Notes: generated by a model from the letters alone, not told the origin. Shown: positions 17,397-26,608, numbered from the stretch's first letter. The stretch is DNA of 64,000 nt from CALBPI01 sp038529355 (GCA_038529355.1 JBCBDU010000002.1:62001-126000); one strand, 5' to 3'. Numbers and translations are program-made.

Positions 17397-18677
17397 TTAG
17401 CCCAGCAGACTCGGCAGCCATAGCGACAAGGCGGGCACGTAAATCACGGCGATCAGTGCGACGATCAACGCACCGTAAAACGGCCAGATTGTGCGTACGG
17501 TTTTCTCAATCGGAATCTTGCCGATTGCACAACCAACAAACAGCACCGCACCCACCGGCGGTGTCACGAGGCCAATACCGAGGTTGAGTAATAGCATCGT
17601 GCCGAAGTGCACCGGATCCATACCGAGTTCGGTAGCCATCGGCAGGAAGATCGGCGTCGTAATGATAATCAATGGCGCCATGTCCATGAACGTACCGAGC
17701 ACAAGCAACACAATATTGATCAGCAACAGCAGCAGCAGTGGGTTCTCGGTAATGCCGCGCAGCAGATCGGCGAGTTGCGTCGGCGCCTGCAACAGCGCAA
17801 GCAACCAGCCAAACGCGCCAGCGGCACCGATGACAATCATGACCATTGCCGTCGTTCTGACGGACGCCGTCATCGCGCCGACGAATCCTTCCCAACTCAG
17901 CGAGCGATAAACAAACACCGACACAAGAATCGTGTACACGACGGCGATGCCGGCGGACTCGGTCGGCGTGAACACGCCCGACAACACGCCAACCACAATG
18001 ATGGCTGCGGCAAGCAATCCGGGAATCGCGGCAACGAATGCGAGTGCGAAAGCACGCCAGCCCGGGAATGAACCACGCGGATAATTGCGCTTGGTTGCAA
18101 CTACGTACGCGGCAACCATCAACAGCAGCCCGGTCAACACCCCGGGAATAACACCGGCGAGAAACAGGTCAGCGAGCGAAATGCTGACGCCGGCAGCGGC
18201 CGCGTAAATAATCATGTTGTGCGAAGGCGGGATCAGTAAACCGGTGATTGCCGAGGTTGCCGAAACGTTGACGACATAATCAGCGTCATAGCCTTTCTCG
18301 CGCATCATCGGTCCGAGCGTGGCACCGATTGCAGATACGCTGGCGATCGCCGATCCGGAAACCGCACCGAATAACATTGAGGCACCGACATCGACCTGTC
18401 CCAGGCCGCCGCGCGTGCGACCGAGCGCCGCATCGGCGACACGAATCAGACGCTCAGCGATCCCCGCGCGATGCATCAGGTCGCCGGCGAAAACGAAAAA
18501 CGGAATCGCCATCAGCGCGAAAATATTCATGCTGGCCGCCATACGTTGGAAGCCAACGATCAACGGAATATCGAGCATGAAGAACGTCACCATCGACGCA
18601 GCCCCGAGGGCGAACGCCACTGGCACGCCGATCACAAGCAGCAGCAGTAGCACACTGATCAGTACGGTCAGCTCCAT
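17397..18677 (-). CDS. dctM: TRAP transporter large permease, DctM
   Basis: Inner-membrane transport subunit of 426 residues with about twelve hydrophobic helices. It carries family signatures such as GRTRGGLGQVDVGASMLFGAVSGSA written in the first third and LNLGIGLVTPPVG near the end. It uses a sodium gradient to import solute delivered by the DctP protein. It overlaps the DctQ gene by 10 bases, and DctP overlaps DctQ by 8, so the three are translated as one unit behind KduD. Among alginate genes the cargo is most likely DEH, KDG or another uronate monomer, since PL17 releases DEH outside the cytoplasm. The cargo is inference; the family is certain. Confidence 0.92.
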   Translation of the reverse strand: MELTVLISVLLLLLVIGVPVAFALGAASMVTFFMLDIPLIVGFQRMAASMNIFALMAIPFFVFAGDLMHRAGIAERLIRVADAALGRTRGGLGQVDVGASMLFGAVSGSAIASVSAIGATLGPMMREKGYDADYVVNVSATSAITGLLIPPSHNMIIYAAAAGVSISLADLFLAGVIPGVLTGLLLMVAAYVVATKRNYPRGSFPGWRAFALAFVAAIPGLLAAAIIVVGVLSGVFTPTESAGIAVVYTILVSVFVYRSLSWEGFVGAMTASVRTTAMVMIVIGAAGAFGWLLALLQAPTQLADLLRGITENPLLLLLLINIVLLVLGTFMDMAPLIIITTPIFLPMATELGMDPVHFGTMLLLNLGIGLVTPPVGAVLFVGCAIGKIPIEKTVRTIWPFYGALIVALIAVIYVPALSLWLPSLLG

Positions 18678-19165
18678 TGTTTGGTTACCTCGGTGGAACG
18701 CAACTCGGCGATCAGTTGTTCAGTGGCAAAACCGGTAATCAACACACCGGACAATGCGATAGGGACGTACGCGTAGCCGCGCGCGATGCCCAGCGTCGGA
18801 ATCACGTGTTGCCAGGTTTCGCGCGCCAGTTCGACGCCGAACACAGCCATCGCAATCCCGAACGCAATGACGACAAGATGCGCCAGCACCAGCGTTGGTC
18901 GCCGCAATGCACTCGGCAGACTGTCAGCAAACACGGCGATACGAATGTGGAAGCCTTCGCGCACGCCAGCAGCAGCAGCGATAAAGACGTACCAGATCAT
19001 CAGCAGCAGCGCAGCCTGTTCGGCCCATGCCGGGCTGTCGTTCAACACATAGCGTGCGAACACCTGCATACCAATGATCGCTGTCATGACCAGCAAGCCA
19101 ATACTGGCGAACCATTTGGCCAGCAAACTGACCCTGGCACTGGTTGTGCTCAGAACGTTATTCAT
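18668..19165 (-). CDS. dctQ: TRAP transporter small permease, DctQ
   Basis: Membrane subunit of 165 residues with four hydrophobic segments. The DctQ-type motifs GMQVFARYVLNDSPAWAEQ and AAAGVREGFHIRI are present. The ATG at 19165 overlaps the DctP stop by 8 bases and gives the normal size; the longer frame would start inside dctP. It bridges the DctP-bound solute to DctM. Confidence 0.9.
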   Translation of the reverse strand: MNNVLSTTSARVSLLAKWFASIGLLVMTAIIGMQVFARYVLNDSPAWAEQAALLLMIWYVFIAAAAGVREGFHIRIAVFADSLPSALRRPTLVLAHLVVIAFGIAMAVFGVELARETWQHVIPTLGIARGYAYVPIALSGVLITGFATEQLIAELRSTEVTKQWS

Positions 19166-20168
19166 TGGTGCCCTCCATCGACGCGCCGAGACTGGTGATG
19201 CCATCAACGATGGATTGCATCTCGGGGGTGCGTACAAAACGATCCCAGACCGGCAGCATTTTTTCGGAGAACGCGGCATGGTCTACCGCTTCCACGACTT
19301 GGACGCCGCGCTCGAGCACGCGTTGCCTCGACACGCCAACGCGCGCGTCCCACAACTCGCGCATGATGGGCACCGAATCTGTGGCTGCCGCTTGCAGGTA
19401 AGCCTGCTCTTCGCTCGACATGCGGTCCCAACTGCGGCGCGAGCCGACAACCAGCTCTGGCGCCATGATATGACGAGTCAAGCTGAAGTGTCCCGCTGCC
19501 TCGAAGTGGCGCGAACTCTCGTAGGACGGATAGTTATTCTCGGCGCCATCGACAACACCCTGCACCAGGGACTGATACACCTCGCCGTACGGAATCGGTG
19601 TCGGGTTGGCGCCGAGCGCCTGAATCATCGCAACGTAAATATCCGATTGCGGCACGCGGATTTTCATGCCGGCGATATCGTCGGGCGAGATGATCGGCCG
19701 CTTCGTATTGTAAAAACACCGCGCGCCCGAATCGTAATAGCACATGCCGCGCAGACCGTAAGGCATCATCGCATCGAGAATTTGTCGACCAATAGGGCCG
19801 TCGAACGTCGCCCGCGAATGCGCTATTGAGCGAAACAGGAACGGCAGCGCCAGAACAATGGTCTCAGGCACAATCGAATTGACCGGCGCCAGATTGACGC
19901 GAGTCAGATCGAGCCCGCCAAACACGGCGATTTCGAGCGTGTCTTTTTCAGCGCCCATTTGGCCGCCCGGATAGACGCGCACCCGCATCTCGCCGTTGGT
20001 ACGCTCATTGAGCAGGCGATCAATCGCATGCAAACCTTGCGTGGTCGGATAATCATCAGGTTGCGAATCGGCTGCGAACAGTGGGCGTGCGCCCTTGCGG
20101 CGACCGCAAGCCGTCAACAACAACGGCGCCAGCAATAGACTGCGTCGCGTAATCACCGGCCTAACCAT
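19158..20168 (-). CDS. dctP: TRAP transporter solute-binding lipoprotein, DctP
   Basis: Solute-binding protein of up to 336 residues. A short Arg-rich signal ends in LLLTAC, a lipobox, so it is probably tethered to the membrane rather than free. The TRAP solute-binding fold is shown by GGQMGAEKDTLEIAVFGG and the SDIYVAMIQALGANPTPIPYGEVYQSL segment with the conserved Arg in KIRVPQS that salt-bridges a carboxylate. The ligand is therefore an acid, consistent with uronate products of alginate. The start is ATG 20168, overlapping the KduD gene by 16 bases. GTG 20156, in a GTGA overlap with the KduD stop, is an equally good start. Confidence 0.9.
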   Translation of the reverse strand: MVRPVITRRSLLLAPLLLTACGRRKGARPLFAADSQPDDYPTTQGLHAIDRLLNERTNGEMRVRVYPGGQMGAEKDTLEIAVFGGLDLTRVNLAPVNSIVPETIVLALPFLFRSIAHSRATFDGPIGRQILDAMMPYGLRGMCYYDSGARCFYNTKRPIISPDDIAGMKIRVPQSDIYVAMIQALGANPTPIPYGEVYQSLVQGVVDGAENNYPSYESSRHFEAAGHFSLTRHIMAPELVVGSRRSWDRMSSEEQAYLQAAATDSVPIMRELWDARVGVSRQRVLERGVQVVEAVDHAAFSEKMLPVWDRFVRTPEMQSIVDGITSLGASMEGTNE

Positions 20169-20914
20169 CCGCCATCAACAGGCAACAATGTGCCGTGTAC
20201 GTAATCGGATGCCGCCGAGGCAAGAAACACAGCCGCACCACCAAGATCCCCAGGGTCACCCCAACGTCCGGCAGGTATACGCTCAAGAATTTGGCGATTG
20301 CGAACCTCATCCGCACGCAGCGCTTGCGTGTTGTTGGTGGCAAAGTAGCCCGGCACGATCGCATTGACATTGATGCCGGCCGCGGCCCACTCGTTCGCGA
20401 GCAGGCGCGTCAAACCCGCCAACCCGCTTTTGCTTGCCGTGTAGGACGCAACTCGGATACCCCCTTGCAGCGACAGCAATGAAGCGACGTTGATGATCTT
20501 GCCGCGACGCTTGCCGGCGACCATCGACTTCGCAGCCGCTTGCGCCAGAAAAAACGGCACTTTCAGATTGGTTGCCATCACGTCATCCCAATCGCTCTCG
20601 CTGAAGTCCAGCGCATCTTCACGACGGATGATGCCGGCATTGTTAACCAGAATGTCTACCGGCCCCAGAGCCTGTTCGGATTCAGCAACGACGTTGGCGG
20701 CGACAGATGCACCACTAAGGTCAGCCATGACCACTGCGGTCTTGCCGCCTGCCTGTTCGATCAACGCTTGCGTTTCATCAGGCGCCGAGCGCCCAACCAG
20801 CGCAACGTGCGCCCCTGCGGCACCCAAAGCAACGGCCATCGCCTGACCCAAACCAGTGTTGGCACCGGTAACGATCGCAACCTTACCGGCAAGACTGAAT
20901 AGTTGAATAGACAT
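20153..20914 (-). CDS. kduD: 2-deoxy-D-gluconate/2-dehydro-3-deoxygluconate dehydrogenase, KduD
   Basis: SDR enzyme of 253 residues. TGANTGLGQ binds NAD(H), the catalytic pair is in SYTASKSGLAGL, and NNAGIIRREDALDFSE plus the C-terminal PVDGGWLGR are typical of KduD. KduD interconverts 2,5-diketo-3-deoxygluconate and KDG, downstream of KduI on the pectin and uronan route. KduI is not in the window. The gene leads the TRAP genes with overlapping ends and follows the LacI regulator by 171 bases. The start has an AAGGTAGG ribosome binding site. It could also act directly on DEH, in parallel to the SDR at 11149. Confidence 0.87.
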   Translation of the reverse strand: MSIQLFSLAGKVAIVTGANTGLGQAMAVALGAAGAHVALVGRSAPDETQALIEQAGGKTAVVMADLSGASVAANVVAESEQALGPVDILVNNAGIIRREDALDFSESDWDDVMATNLKVPFFLAQAAAKSMVAGKRRGKIINVASLLSLQGGIRVASYTASKSGLAGLTRLLANEWAAAGINVNAIVPGYFATNNTQALRADEVRNRQILERIPAGRWGDPGDLGGAAVFLASAASDYVHGTLLPVDGGWLGR

Positions 20915-21085
20915 GTTCGCCTACCTTAACTGACAAACGTCGACGACGTTCATATCAGTGTTATCGCTCACACCGTCCATCATGTCCGGATGGGTCGCCT
21001 GGCACGTCTTGTCAAACATCTTTCAGCCCTCTTGGTAACACTTACTGCCCGCTTGAGTGAAGCAGGCAACGTAATATTCTTTTCG

Positions 21086-22174
21086 CTAATCGGCTCGCCG
21101 CGTCGAGTCACGCTCGATCAGGCGCGGCGTCGTCTGGTTTTCGCCAGACGAGCCCTCTTCGCCACCATTGACGTCGAGCAACCGCTCGGCCGCCAGCCGC
21201 CCGATACGACGCGCCGGCGTGCGAATCGTCGTCAGGCGCGGCCACACCCGTGTCGCCGTTTCGAAATCATCGAATCCGACAATCGACAGCGCATCGGGTG
21301 GCGTCTGACCAGCAACGTGCAACGCCTGCAATACGCCTGCAGCCATTTCATCGTTGGAAGCAAAAACAGCCGTTGGTGGCGGATCAATATCCAAAATTGC
21401 AGAACCTAACGCGAGGCCGGACTCGAACGTATAGTCGCCTTGCAGAATGTATTCCTTCGGCATCGTGATTCCGAACTCTGCCAAGCCCTCTTCGAAGCCG
21501 GCGCGCCGTTCATGTGACGAACGAAAACTGCGCCGACCAGCGATCAATGCGATGCGCCTATGACCCAACTTGGCTAAGTGACGAGCTGCATCGCGCGCGC
21601 CCATGCGGTCGTTGGTCACAATCATGCGCCGCTCCATATCCAGCGCGATAGATGCAATGCGGATATAGGCGCAACCAAGATCCCGCAGCACCTCGGCAAG
21701 CCGCTCGTCCTCGGAAACAGACGGCGTCAGAATGACGCCGTAGAGTTTTTGCACTTCGACAAATTTGCGCGCATCCTCAATGAAGGTATTGCTGTTGCGG
21801 TCGCACGGATGCACGACCAGTTCATAGCCCGTCTTGCGCACGACATCGAGAATGCCAAGCTGAATACTGACCACATACTGGGGCGTCGGATTGTCGGAAA
21901 TCAGACCAACGAGGAACGACCGCCGCGACGCCAGCCCACGCGCTTGCGGATCAGGCTGGTACCCAATTTCGTCAATTAAACCCTGAATGCCCTTGCGCGT
22001 TGCCGCATTGACCAACGGCGAGTGATTGATGACGCGCGACACGGTCTTTTTCGAGACCTGTGCCAAACGCGCCACATCGCTAATCGTTGGCTTGCGTCCT
22101 TCTTTGTTGGCTTGCGCCCACTCGCGTGCGGCGGCCGCATAGTCAATCGTCGATTTTCGACTGTTGCGCCCCAC
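21086..22174 (-). CDS. LacI-family regulator of the alginate uptake regulon
   Basis: Repressor of about 362 residues. The DNA-binding domain reads PTISDVARLAQVSKKTVSRV, unusually preceded by some 30 residues rich in charged and Ala residues (SRKSTIDYAAAAREWAQA). The effector domain has the SNDEMAAGVLQ and SIVGFDDFETA signatures. The start is uncertain: GTG 22174, 16 bases after the hydratase stop, is my choice; the frame stays open to 22240, overlapping the hydratase. Its probable operators are the identical 18-base sites at 23160 and 26581, upstream of the hydratase-LacI unit and the TonB receptor, giving autoregulation. Confidence 0.85.
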   Translation of the reverse strand: MGRNSRKSTIDYAAAAREWAQANKEGRKPTISDVARLAQVSKKTVSRVINHSPLVNAATRKGIQGLIDEIGYQPDPQARGLASRRSFLVGLISDNPTPQYVVSIQLGILDVVRKTGYELVVHPCDRNSNTFIEDARKFVEVQKLYGVILTPSVSEDERLAEVLRDLGCAYIRIASIALDMERRMIVTNDRMGARDAARHLAKLGHRRIALIAGRRSFRSSHERRAGFEEGLAEFGITMPKEYILQGDYTFESGLALGSAILDIDPPPTAVFASNDEMAAGVLQALHVAGQTPPDALSIVGFDDFETATRVWPRLTTIRTPARRIGRLAAERLLDVNGGEEGSSGENQTTPRLIERDSTRRAD

Positions 22175-22190
22175 CCCCCTGCGCGCCGCG

Positions 22191-23057
22191 TCAGCCGTGA
22201 ACCGTTGCGTTGCGCTCTTGCAGCGGCACCATCGGTTCAAAATCCACGTTAAAGGCGCCGAACTCGCCGAAGTCGACGACAGCGTGCGATGCAGACGTCA
22301 CATCATGAATGCCAGTCAACGCACCGCAGGAAACGTAGGTGCCCTCGGTCAATGTCAGTCCGCGCGTCGCAGACAGCTCAACCAGGAAACGCAGCGCCTG
22401 CAGCAAACCGCCCTGAATAGCGTTAGCCGTAGCGGTGCCGACCAACTCGCCGTCGACATGCACTGCAGCAGTCAGCGTTTCTGGATCACGGCCGCTCCAA
22501 TCAGCCACCGAAGGACCAACAAGCAAGCCGGCGTTGTTGCCAAAATCTGATACAACGCAGCAAGGCCCCAGCCGATTGATGTCAGCCATCGGACTGCTCG
22601 CGATTTCCGCGCCGACATGCAGCGCCGCAACCAGATCAGTCAGTTCAGCATCGGACCAGGACTTTTCAACAGGCGCGATCGTGGTCGCAAGACGCAACAC
22701 GAATTCCGCCTCAACAGCCGCAAAACCACCGGAATAAATCGGCATTGATTTGGTGTCACCGGTGCTGATGTCGAACACCGATGATCGATAGATCGGTCCC
22801 GCAAGACGCTCGGCTGCAAGTGATTGACGATACTCGGCAGGCACCATGCCGACCTTCCAGCCGACAATGTCATCGGGCCAACGGCCGATCGATGCACTTT
22901 GCACGGCATAGGCGTCCTCAAGATTGTCAGGTAAGTCACCCGGGAAATGGTGCAATGCCTGAGCGTTCAAACGCGCCGCCACAAGCTTGCGAGAAATGGC
23001 ATCCAGCCCTTGAGTCAACAGCGTAGCGCTGGCGTTGAGAGTATCGGAAGTTGGCAT
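22191..23057 (-). CDS. 2-keto-4-pentenoate hydratase (MhpD/FAH superfamily)
   Basis: Cytoplasmic enzyme of 288 residues of the fumarylacetoacetate-hydrolase fold. It has the metal-binding pattern of MhpD-type hydratases (VEAEFVLRLA, then ALHVGAEIASSP and the G(N)NAGLLVGP region). Members hydrate 2-keto-4-enoates or dehydrate 2-keto-3-deoxy sugar acids. Between KduD, TRAP genes and an alginate receptor, a 2-keto-3-deoxy acid substrate is more likely than an aromatic breakdown product, but this is inference. It is the first gene of a unit with the LacI gene 16 bases downstream and has a LacI operator about 100 bases upstream. Confidence 0.78.
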   Translation of the reverse strand: MPTSDTLNASATLLTQGLDAISRKLVAARLNAQALHHFPGDLPDNLEDAYAVQSASIGRWPDDIVGWKVGMVPAEYRQSLAAERLAGPIYRSSVFDISTGDTKSMPIYSGGFAAVEAEFVLRLATTIAPVEKSWSDAELTDLVAALHVGAEIASSPMADINRLGPCCVVSDFGNNAGLLVGPSVADWSGRDPETLTAAVHVDGELVGTATANAIQGGLLQALRFLVELSATRGLTLTEGTYVSCGALTGIHDVTSASHAVVDFGEFGAFNVDFEPMVPLQERNATVHG

Positions 23058-23159
23058 CTGGGCAGTCGTTCCGTGTGCAAGAATTTATCGGAATCAGCCA
23101 CCCCACGGACTCGCAAAGACCAGCTTTGCACTACGTTGGAAAATGACTGATTTAATTAT

Positions 23160-23177
23160 ATTGTCACCGGTGTCAAT
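23160..23177. promoter_or_regulatory. LacI-type operator before the hydratase-LacI unit
   Basis: ATTGTCACCGGTGTCAAT, a near-palindrome around CACCGGTG with one mismatched pair. The same 18 bases, extended to 20 with the two bases before, recur at 26579-26598 before the TonB receptor gene. It lies about 100 bases before the hydratase start and presumably binds the LacI protein encoded at 21086-22174. Confidence 0.8.
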
Positions 23178-23510
23178 AGTAACCTTAACAGCGCTTCATA
23201 TCCACTGGATCACGATCGCGACTGGACTAAATATCATCGGAAAATCAGATGCCTTAAGAAATTTTTCTGTAGCTAACTCATTGAACCTGATGAAGTTAAA
23301 GCCAAGCCTAGCATCTGAAATATATCCAGGAGCAGTTGTCTTTTAGCTGATGAATCCGAGAAGACAGCTCTTTAAAATCCCATGTCCAATAAGACAATAA
23401 TAGCTAACCGTGACGACGCCAAAAACCAGCTTCATCGGTAACGCTCACATGCGGGTTACCGGGCTGTGGAACAGCTACAAAATCGCAACAAGGTTTGCCG
23501 TTAATGACAA

Positions 23511-23542
23511 AAAAAAGCCCCGGCGATTGCCGGGGCTTTTTT
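23511..23542. terminator. Bidirectional intrinsic terminator
   Basis: A perfect 14-base stem, A6GCCCCGGC and GCCGGGGCT6, with a GATT loop. It gives a GC hairpin with a T-run on both strands. It ends transcription of the TonB receptor gene, whose stop is 35 bases away. Confidence 0.9.
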
Positions 23543-23576
23543 GAATCTCGCCCGCGATTTGCAGGCGGGGAATCAA

Positions 23577-26504
23577 CTAGAAGCGGTAGGCCGCACCGAA
23601 GCTGATCCGGCGATCCGGGAAGCCAACGAAGCAAAGCGGGCCGCTTTCACTGACGCAACGCTGATCAATGCGCTCTTCCGTCAGGTTAACAGCCTGCACT
23701 TCGAGACCGAGGTTGTCGTTGACAGCGTAAGCGATGCTTGCATTGAGCTGCCCGCGATCGAGTGTATTAACCGGGAAGCTGAACGTACTGCTACCACTCG
23801 TGTTGGCGCCGCCACCAAAGTCTCTGGTACGGAAACCTTCACGCCACGTGTAGCGCATCCGTGCTGACAGACCAAACTTCTCGTAGAACAGCGTGAAGTT
23901 ATACGCGTTCTCGGAGAAGTCGAGCAGACCAGTCGGCAGACAGACTTCACCCAACACCTGCAAACCACGACCAGACGTGCAGTCCTCATCGGAGCCGCCG
24001 CTGAAGTTTTGCTTCGTGTAGTTGGCAATGACACCAAAACCAGACGCCCAACCCAAACGATCTTCAAAGCTAGACAGATCGTATTGGAAGGCGAACTCGA
24101 TGCCGGTCTGCGTCGTCGTTTCGGGATCGTTGGTCGGTCGGGTTGCATCTACGCACAAGCCGACAACATTCGGATCACCCAGCACGTTCGGTATAACGGT
24201 CGGGTTGAAGATACCACCACCCGGGCAAGTTGGATCCGTCTCACGAGCCAGGCCACCGGTCACGTTAGGATCGTTAACCAGCAGCGCGCCGTCAAATTCG
24301 TTGCCGAAAATGTTGGTGCGCTCCTTGCGGAAGAAACCCAGACTCGCGATCGCGGAGTCGGCGAAATACCACTCGACTGCGAGATCAATAGAATCGACCT
24401 CTTCTGGCTGAAGACCCGGATTACCCAGCGCAACGACCGAATTTTCCTGGTTGTCGAAACTAAACGCGGTGCTCAGCACGTTGAAGTTCGGACGACGAAT
24501 GTCGGAACCGAAACCAAAGCGCACGAGAACATTCTCCGAAGGCTCAGCGATGATGTTCACACGCGGCAAGACGAAATCGTAACTGCCGCGCGTTGATTCG
24601 AGTCGACGCACGCCATTGGCATCTTCAAAACCAAACGCGATGGAATCAATATCGGTTTCCAGATACCGCACACCGACGTTGCCGCGGAAAATGCCAGCTT
24701 CGAAGTTACCCTGCACATATAATGCCGTGGTTTCTTCGGTGACGTCGTAGAACTGGTTTTCATCTGACGAGAGCGCGAGGATATCCGGGCTCGTTGGGTC
24801 ATGCGCGATCACTGCGTTTTGCAGAATTTCAATAACGCCTTCCGGGTCAGAGAATGCACGATCCGGATCGACCAACAGGAAGTCGGAAATGAACAGCGCG
24901 CGACCGTCGGCATCACCGTAGTTGTTCGGGCCTGCTACCAGCAGTTCGCTGAACAATGCACCGTTCGGGCTATCGACCAGCTGGCTAAAGCCACCGATAC
25001 GGTCTTCAACATCGTTGAACGTGCTCGAGGATTCGTTGTAGCGCACACCGAAATCAACCGACGTGACCGCTTTCCAATCCAGATCGTAGGAGAAATCTAC
25101 ACGAAACGCGGTTTCGTCATTCTCCGTCGTGTTGCGACCCACAATGACTTGGTCCAGAACGACGTTGTTCGGATTCGTCAGATCAGCAACGGTCGGCGCA
25201 AACGGCGAATCGAAGTTGATGCCGAATGCCAGCGAACCACCGGTCAAGTCGTACACAAACGGTACGCAGTTGTCGTTGCTGGTGCCGTCTTGCGGACAGT
25301 TCGGGTTGATAAAGTTCAGCGTTGTGCTGAGGTTCGGGTTCGACGTATCCGATGTCGTTGACGCGATTTCGCCACGCACCGTCAGGCGTTCGCCCTGCCA
25401 TTCTCCGGCCAGCGCAAATACCTGGCTGTCAGTGACGCGCGAACCAGTATCGCTTGAGAAGCGCAGGTTCGGATCATCATCATCAAGCGCAAGATCGGGC
25501 TCGAGGAAGCCGCGTGCAGCCGCGGACAAGATGCCGGGACCGACGCCGAAATCAACCGTTTCGAAACCAGTTGGCACACTGACGTTACGCAACGTGCTGA
25601 CACCGGATGCCTGCAATCGGTAGCTGTCCTGGCTGCGTTCTTGTTCGTTGATAATGGTATCGAACGTAAATCGCAGATTGTCTCTGGGTGCCCACTCGAA
25701 CGTAGAGGCGATATTGGTTGTCTCGTAGTCGAAGTTTTCCTGCTCTTGCACGAGGAACTGAATACCAAGAAACTCTGACGGGTTCTCACCGGGGCGAGAC
25801 ACGAGGTTGTCGCGATCCGCGCGGGGGCGGAACGAAACGGTTTCTTGCTCCGTGTAGCTGCCGCTAATCACGAAACCAAAGTCACCGATGCCGGTTTCCC
25901 AGTTGTCGCCAAAAGCGCCTGAGATCCGCGGTTGAATACCTTCAGTCGTCAAACTGCTGTCTTCACCCTGCAGGCGAATGGCACCGAGCGTCTCCGATAA
26001 GTCCAGCGGACGAATAGTACGCAGGTTGATCGTGCCGCCGACCGAACCTTCGATGGTTTTGGCATCCGGTGACTTGATGACCTCAACAGCGCTAATGATC
26101 GCCGCGTTCACGTCTTCAAAGTTGATACCGCTTCGACCCGAGCCGGAGCCCACCGTCGAGATACCGTTGAATTCGACACGGTTCGCATTGGTACCGCGAA
26201 TCTGCACGCCAGTACCAACGCCGGCCGTACGCGTAATCTGGATACCAGTGATGTTCTCGAGTACTTCAGCGAGGTTCTGGTCAGGCAGCTTGCCGATGTC
26301 TTCAGCAATGATGACTTCGACCAGCTTGTCGGAGCCACGCTTTTGCTCAACAGCATTAGCGAGAGAGCGGCGGATACCCTGAACTACCACTTCATCGATA
26401 GGTCCGTCGCTGGCACCCTCTTCCTGGGCGAACACCGTCGTCGGTTGGAACATAAGCGCGGCCGCAGAAAACGCGAGCGCCGAAAAACTTCGTCGATTCT
26501 TCAC
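23577..26504 (-). CDS. TonB-dependent receptor, large type, probable oligoalginate receptor
   Basis: Outer-membrane receptor of 975 residues of the large Xanthomonas/Caulobacter group. Signal peptide to VFAQ, TonB-box region IDEVVVQGIRRSL, plug with EDIGKLPDQNLAEVLENITG and RGTNANRVEFNGI, and a barrel ending FGAAYRF. The start is GTG 26504 with a GGGGGG stretch eight bases before it. The LacI operator at 26581 is identical to that of the hydratase-LacI unit, and a strong terminator follows the gene. Position among lyases and a TRAP system suggests uptake of alginate oligomers; the ligand itself is not provable from sequence. Confidence 0.9.
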   Translation of the reverse strand: MKNRRSFSALAFSAAALMFQPTTVFAQEEGASDGPIDEVVVQGIRRSLANAVEQKRGSDKLVEVIIAEDIGKLPDQNLAEVLENITGIQITRTAGVGTGVQIRGTNANRVEFNGISTVGSGSGRSGINFEDVNAAIISAVEVIKSPDAKTIEGSVGGTINLRTIRPLDLSETLGAIRLQGEDSSLTTEGIQPRISGAFGDNWETGIGDFGFVISGSYTEQETVSFRPRADRDNLVSRPGENPSEFLGIQFLVQEQENFDYETTNIASTFEWAPRDNLRFTFDTIINEQERSQDSYRLQASGVSTLRNVSVPTGFETVDFGVGPGILSAAARGFLEPDLALDDDDPNLRFSSDTGSRVTDSQVFALAGEWQGERLTVRGEIASTTSDTSNPNLSTTLNFINPNCPQDGTSNDNCVPFVYDLTGGSLAFGINFDSPFAPTVADLTNPNNVVLDQVIVGRNTTENDETAFRVDFSYDLDWKAVTSVDFGVRYNESSSTFNDVEDRIGGFSQLVDSPNGALFSELLVAGPNNYGDADGRALFISDFLLVDPDRAFSDPEGVIEILQNAVIAHDPTSPDILALSSDENQFYDVTEETTALYVQGNFEAGIFRGNVGVRYLETDIDSIAFGFEDANGVRRLESTRGSYDFVLPRVNIIAEPSENVLVRFGFGSDIRRPNFNVLSTAFSFDNQENSVVALGNPGLQPEEVDSIDLAVEWYFADSAIASLGFFRKERTNIFGNEFDGALLVNDPNVTGGLARETDPTCPGGGIFNPTVIPNVLGDPNVVGLCVDATRPTNDPETTTQTGIEFAFQYDLSSFEDRLGWASGFGVIANYTKQNFSGGSDEDCTSGRGLQVLGEVCLPTGLLDFSENAYNFTLFYEKFGLSARMRYTWREGFRTRDFGGGANTSGSSTFSFPVNTLDRGQLNASIAYAVNDNLGLEVQAVNLTEERIDQRCVSESGPLCFVGFPDRRISFGAAYRF

Positions 26505-26580
26505 TGATTTGCCCCCCTGGCAACTATGTGAGACCCGAAAAACGGGCTTCTTTCGTTTACTCAGGCGCTAGCATACCCAT

Positions 26581-26608
26581 ATTGTCACCGGTGTCAATGG
26601 GTGACAAT
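26581..26608. promoter_or_regulatory. LacI operator with a third half-site
   Basis: ATTGTCACCGGTGTCAAT at 26581-26598 repeats the site at 23160. One base further on, GGTGACAAT at 26600-26608 is the exact reverse complement of the first half-site. Three half-sites are thus packed in 28 bases in the divergent promoter of the TonB receptor and the beta-helix protein. Confidence 0.75.

Larger units (their letters stand above)
23058..23576. other. AT-rich intergenic region between hydratase and receptor genes
   Basis: About 520 bases without a convincing gene. It holds the hydratase promoter with a LacI operator at 23160-23177, and at the far end a strong terminator at 23511-23542 for the receptor gene. 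The part between about 23180 and 23450 is visibly richer in A and T than its neighbours and shows no recognisable protein or RNA motif. Confidence 0.6.

Noticed and set aside
22752..22770. Extra CACCGGTG-type site inside the hydratase gene
   Set aside because: Only the eight-base core matches. The same core recurs by chance in coding sequence elsewhere in the window.
23035..23346. 103-codon plus-strand open frame over the hydratase promoter
   Set aside because: It starts inside the hydratase gene, crosses the LacI operator and resembles no protein.
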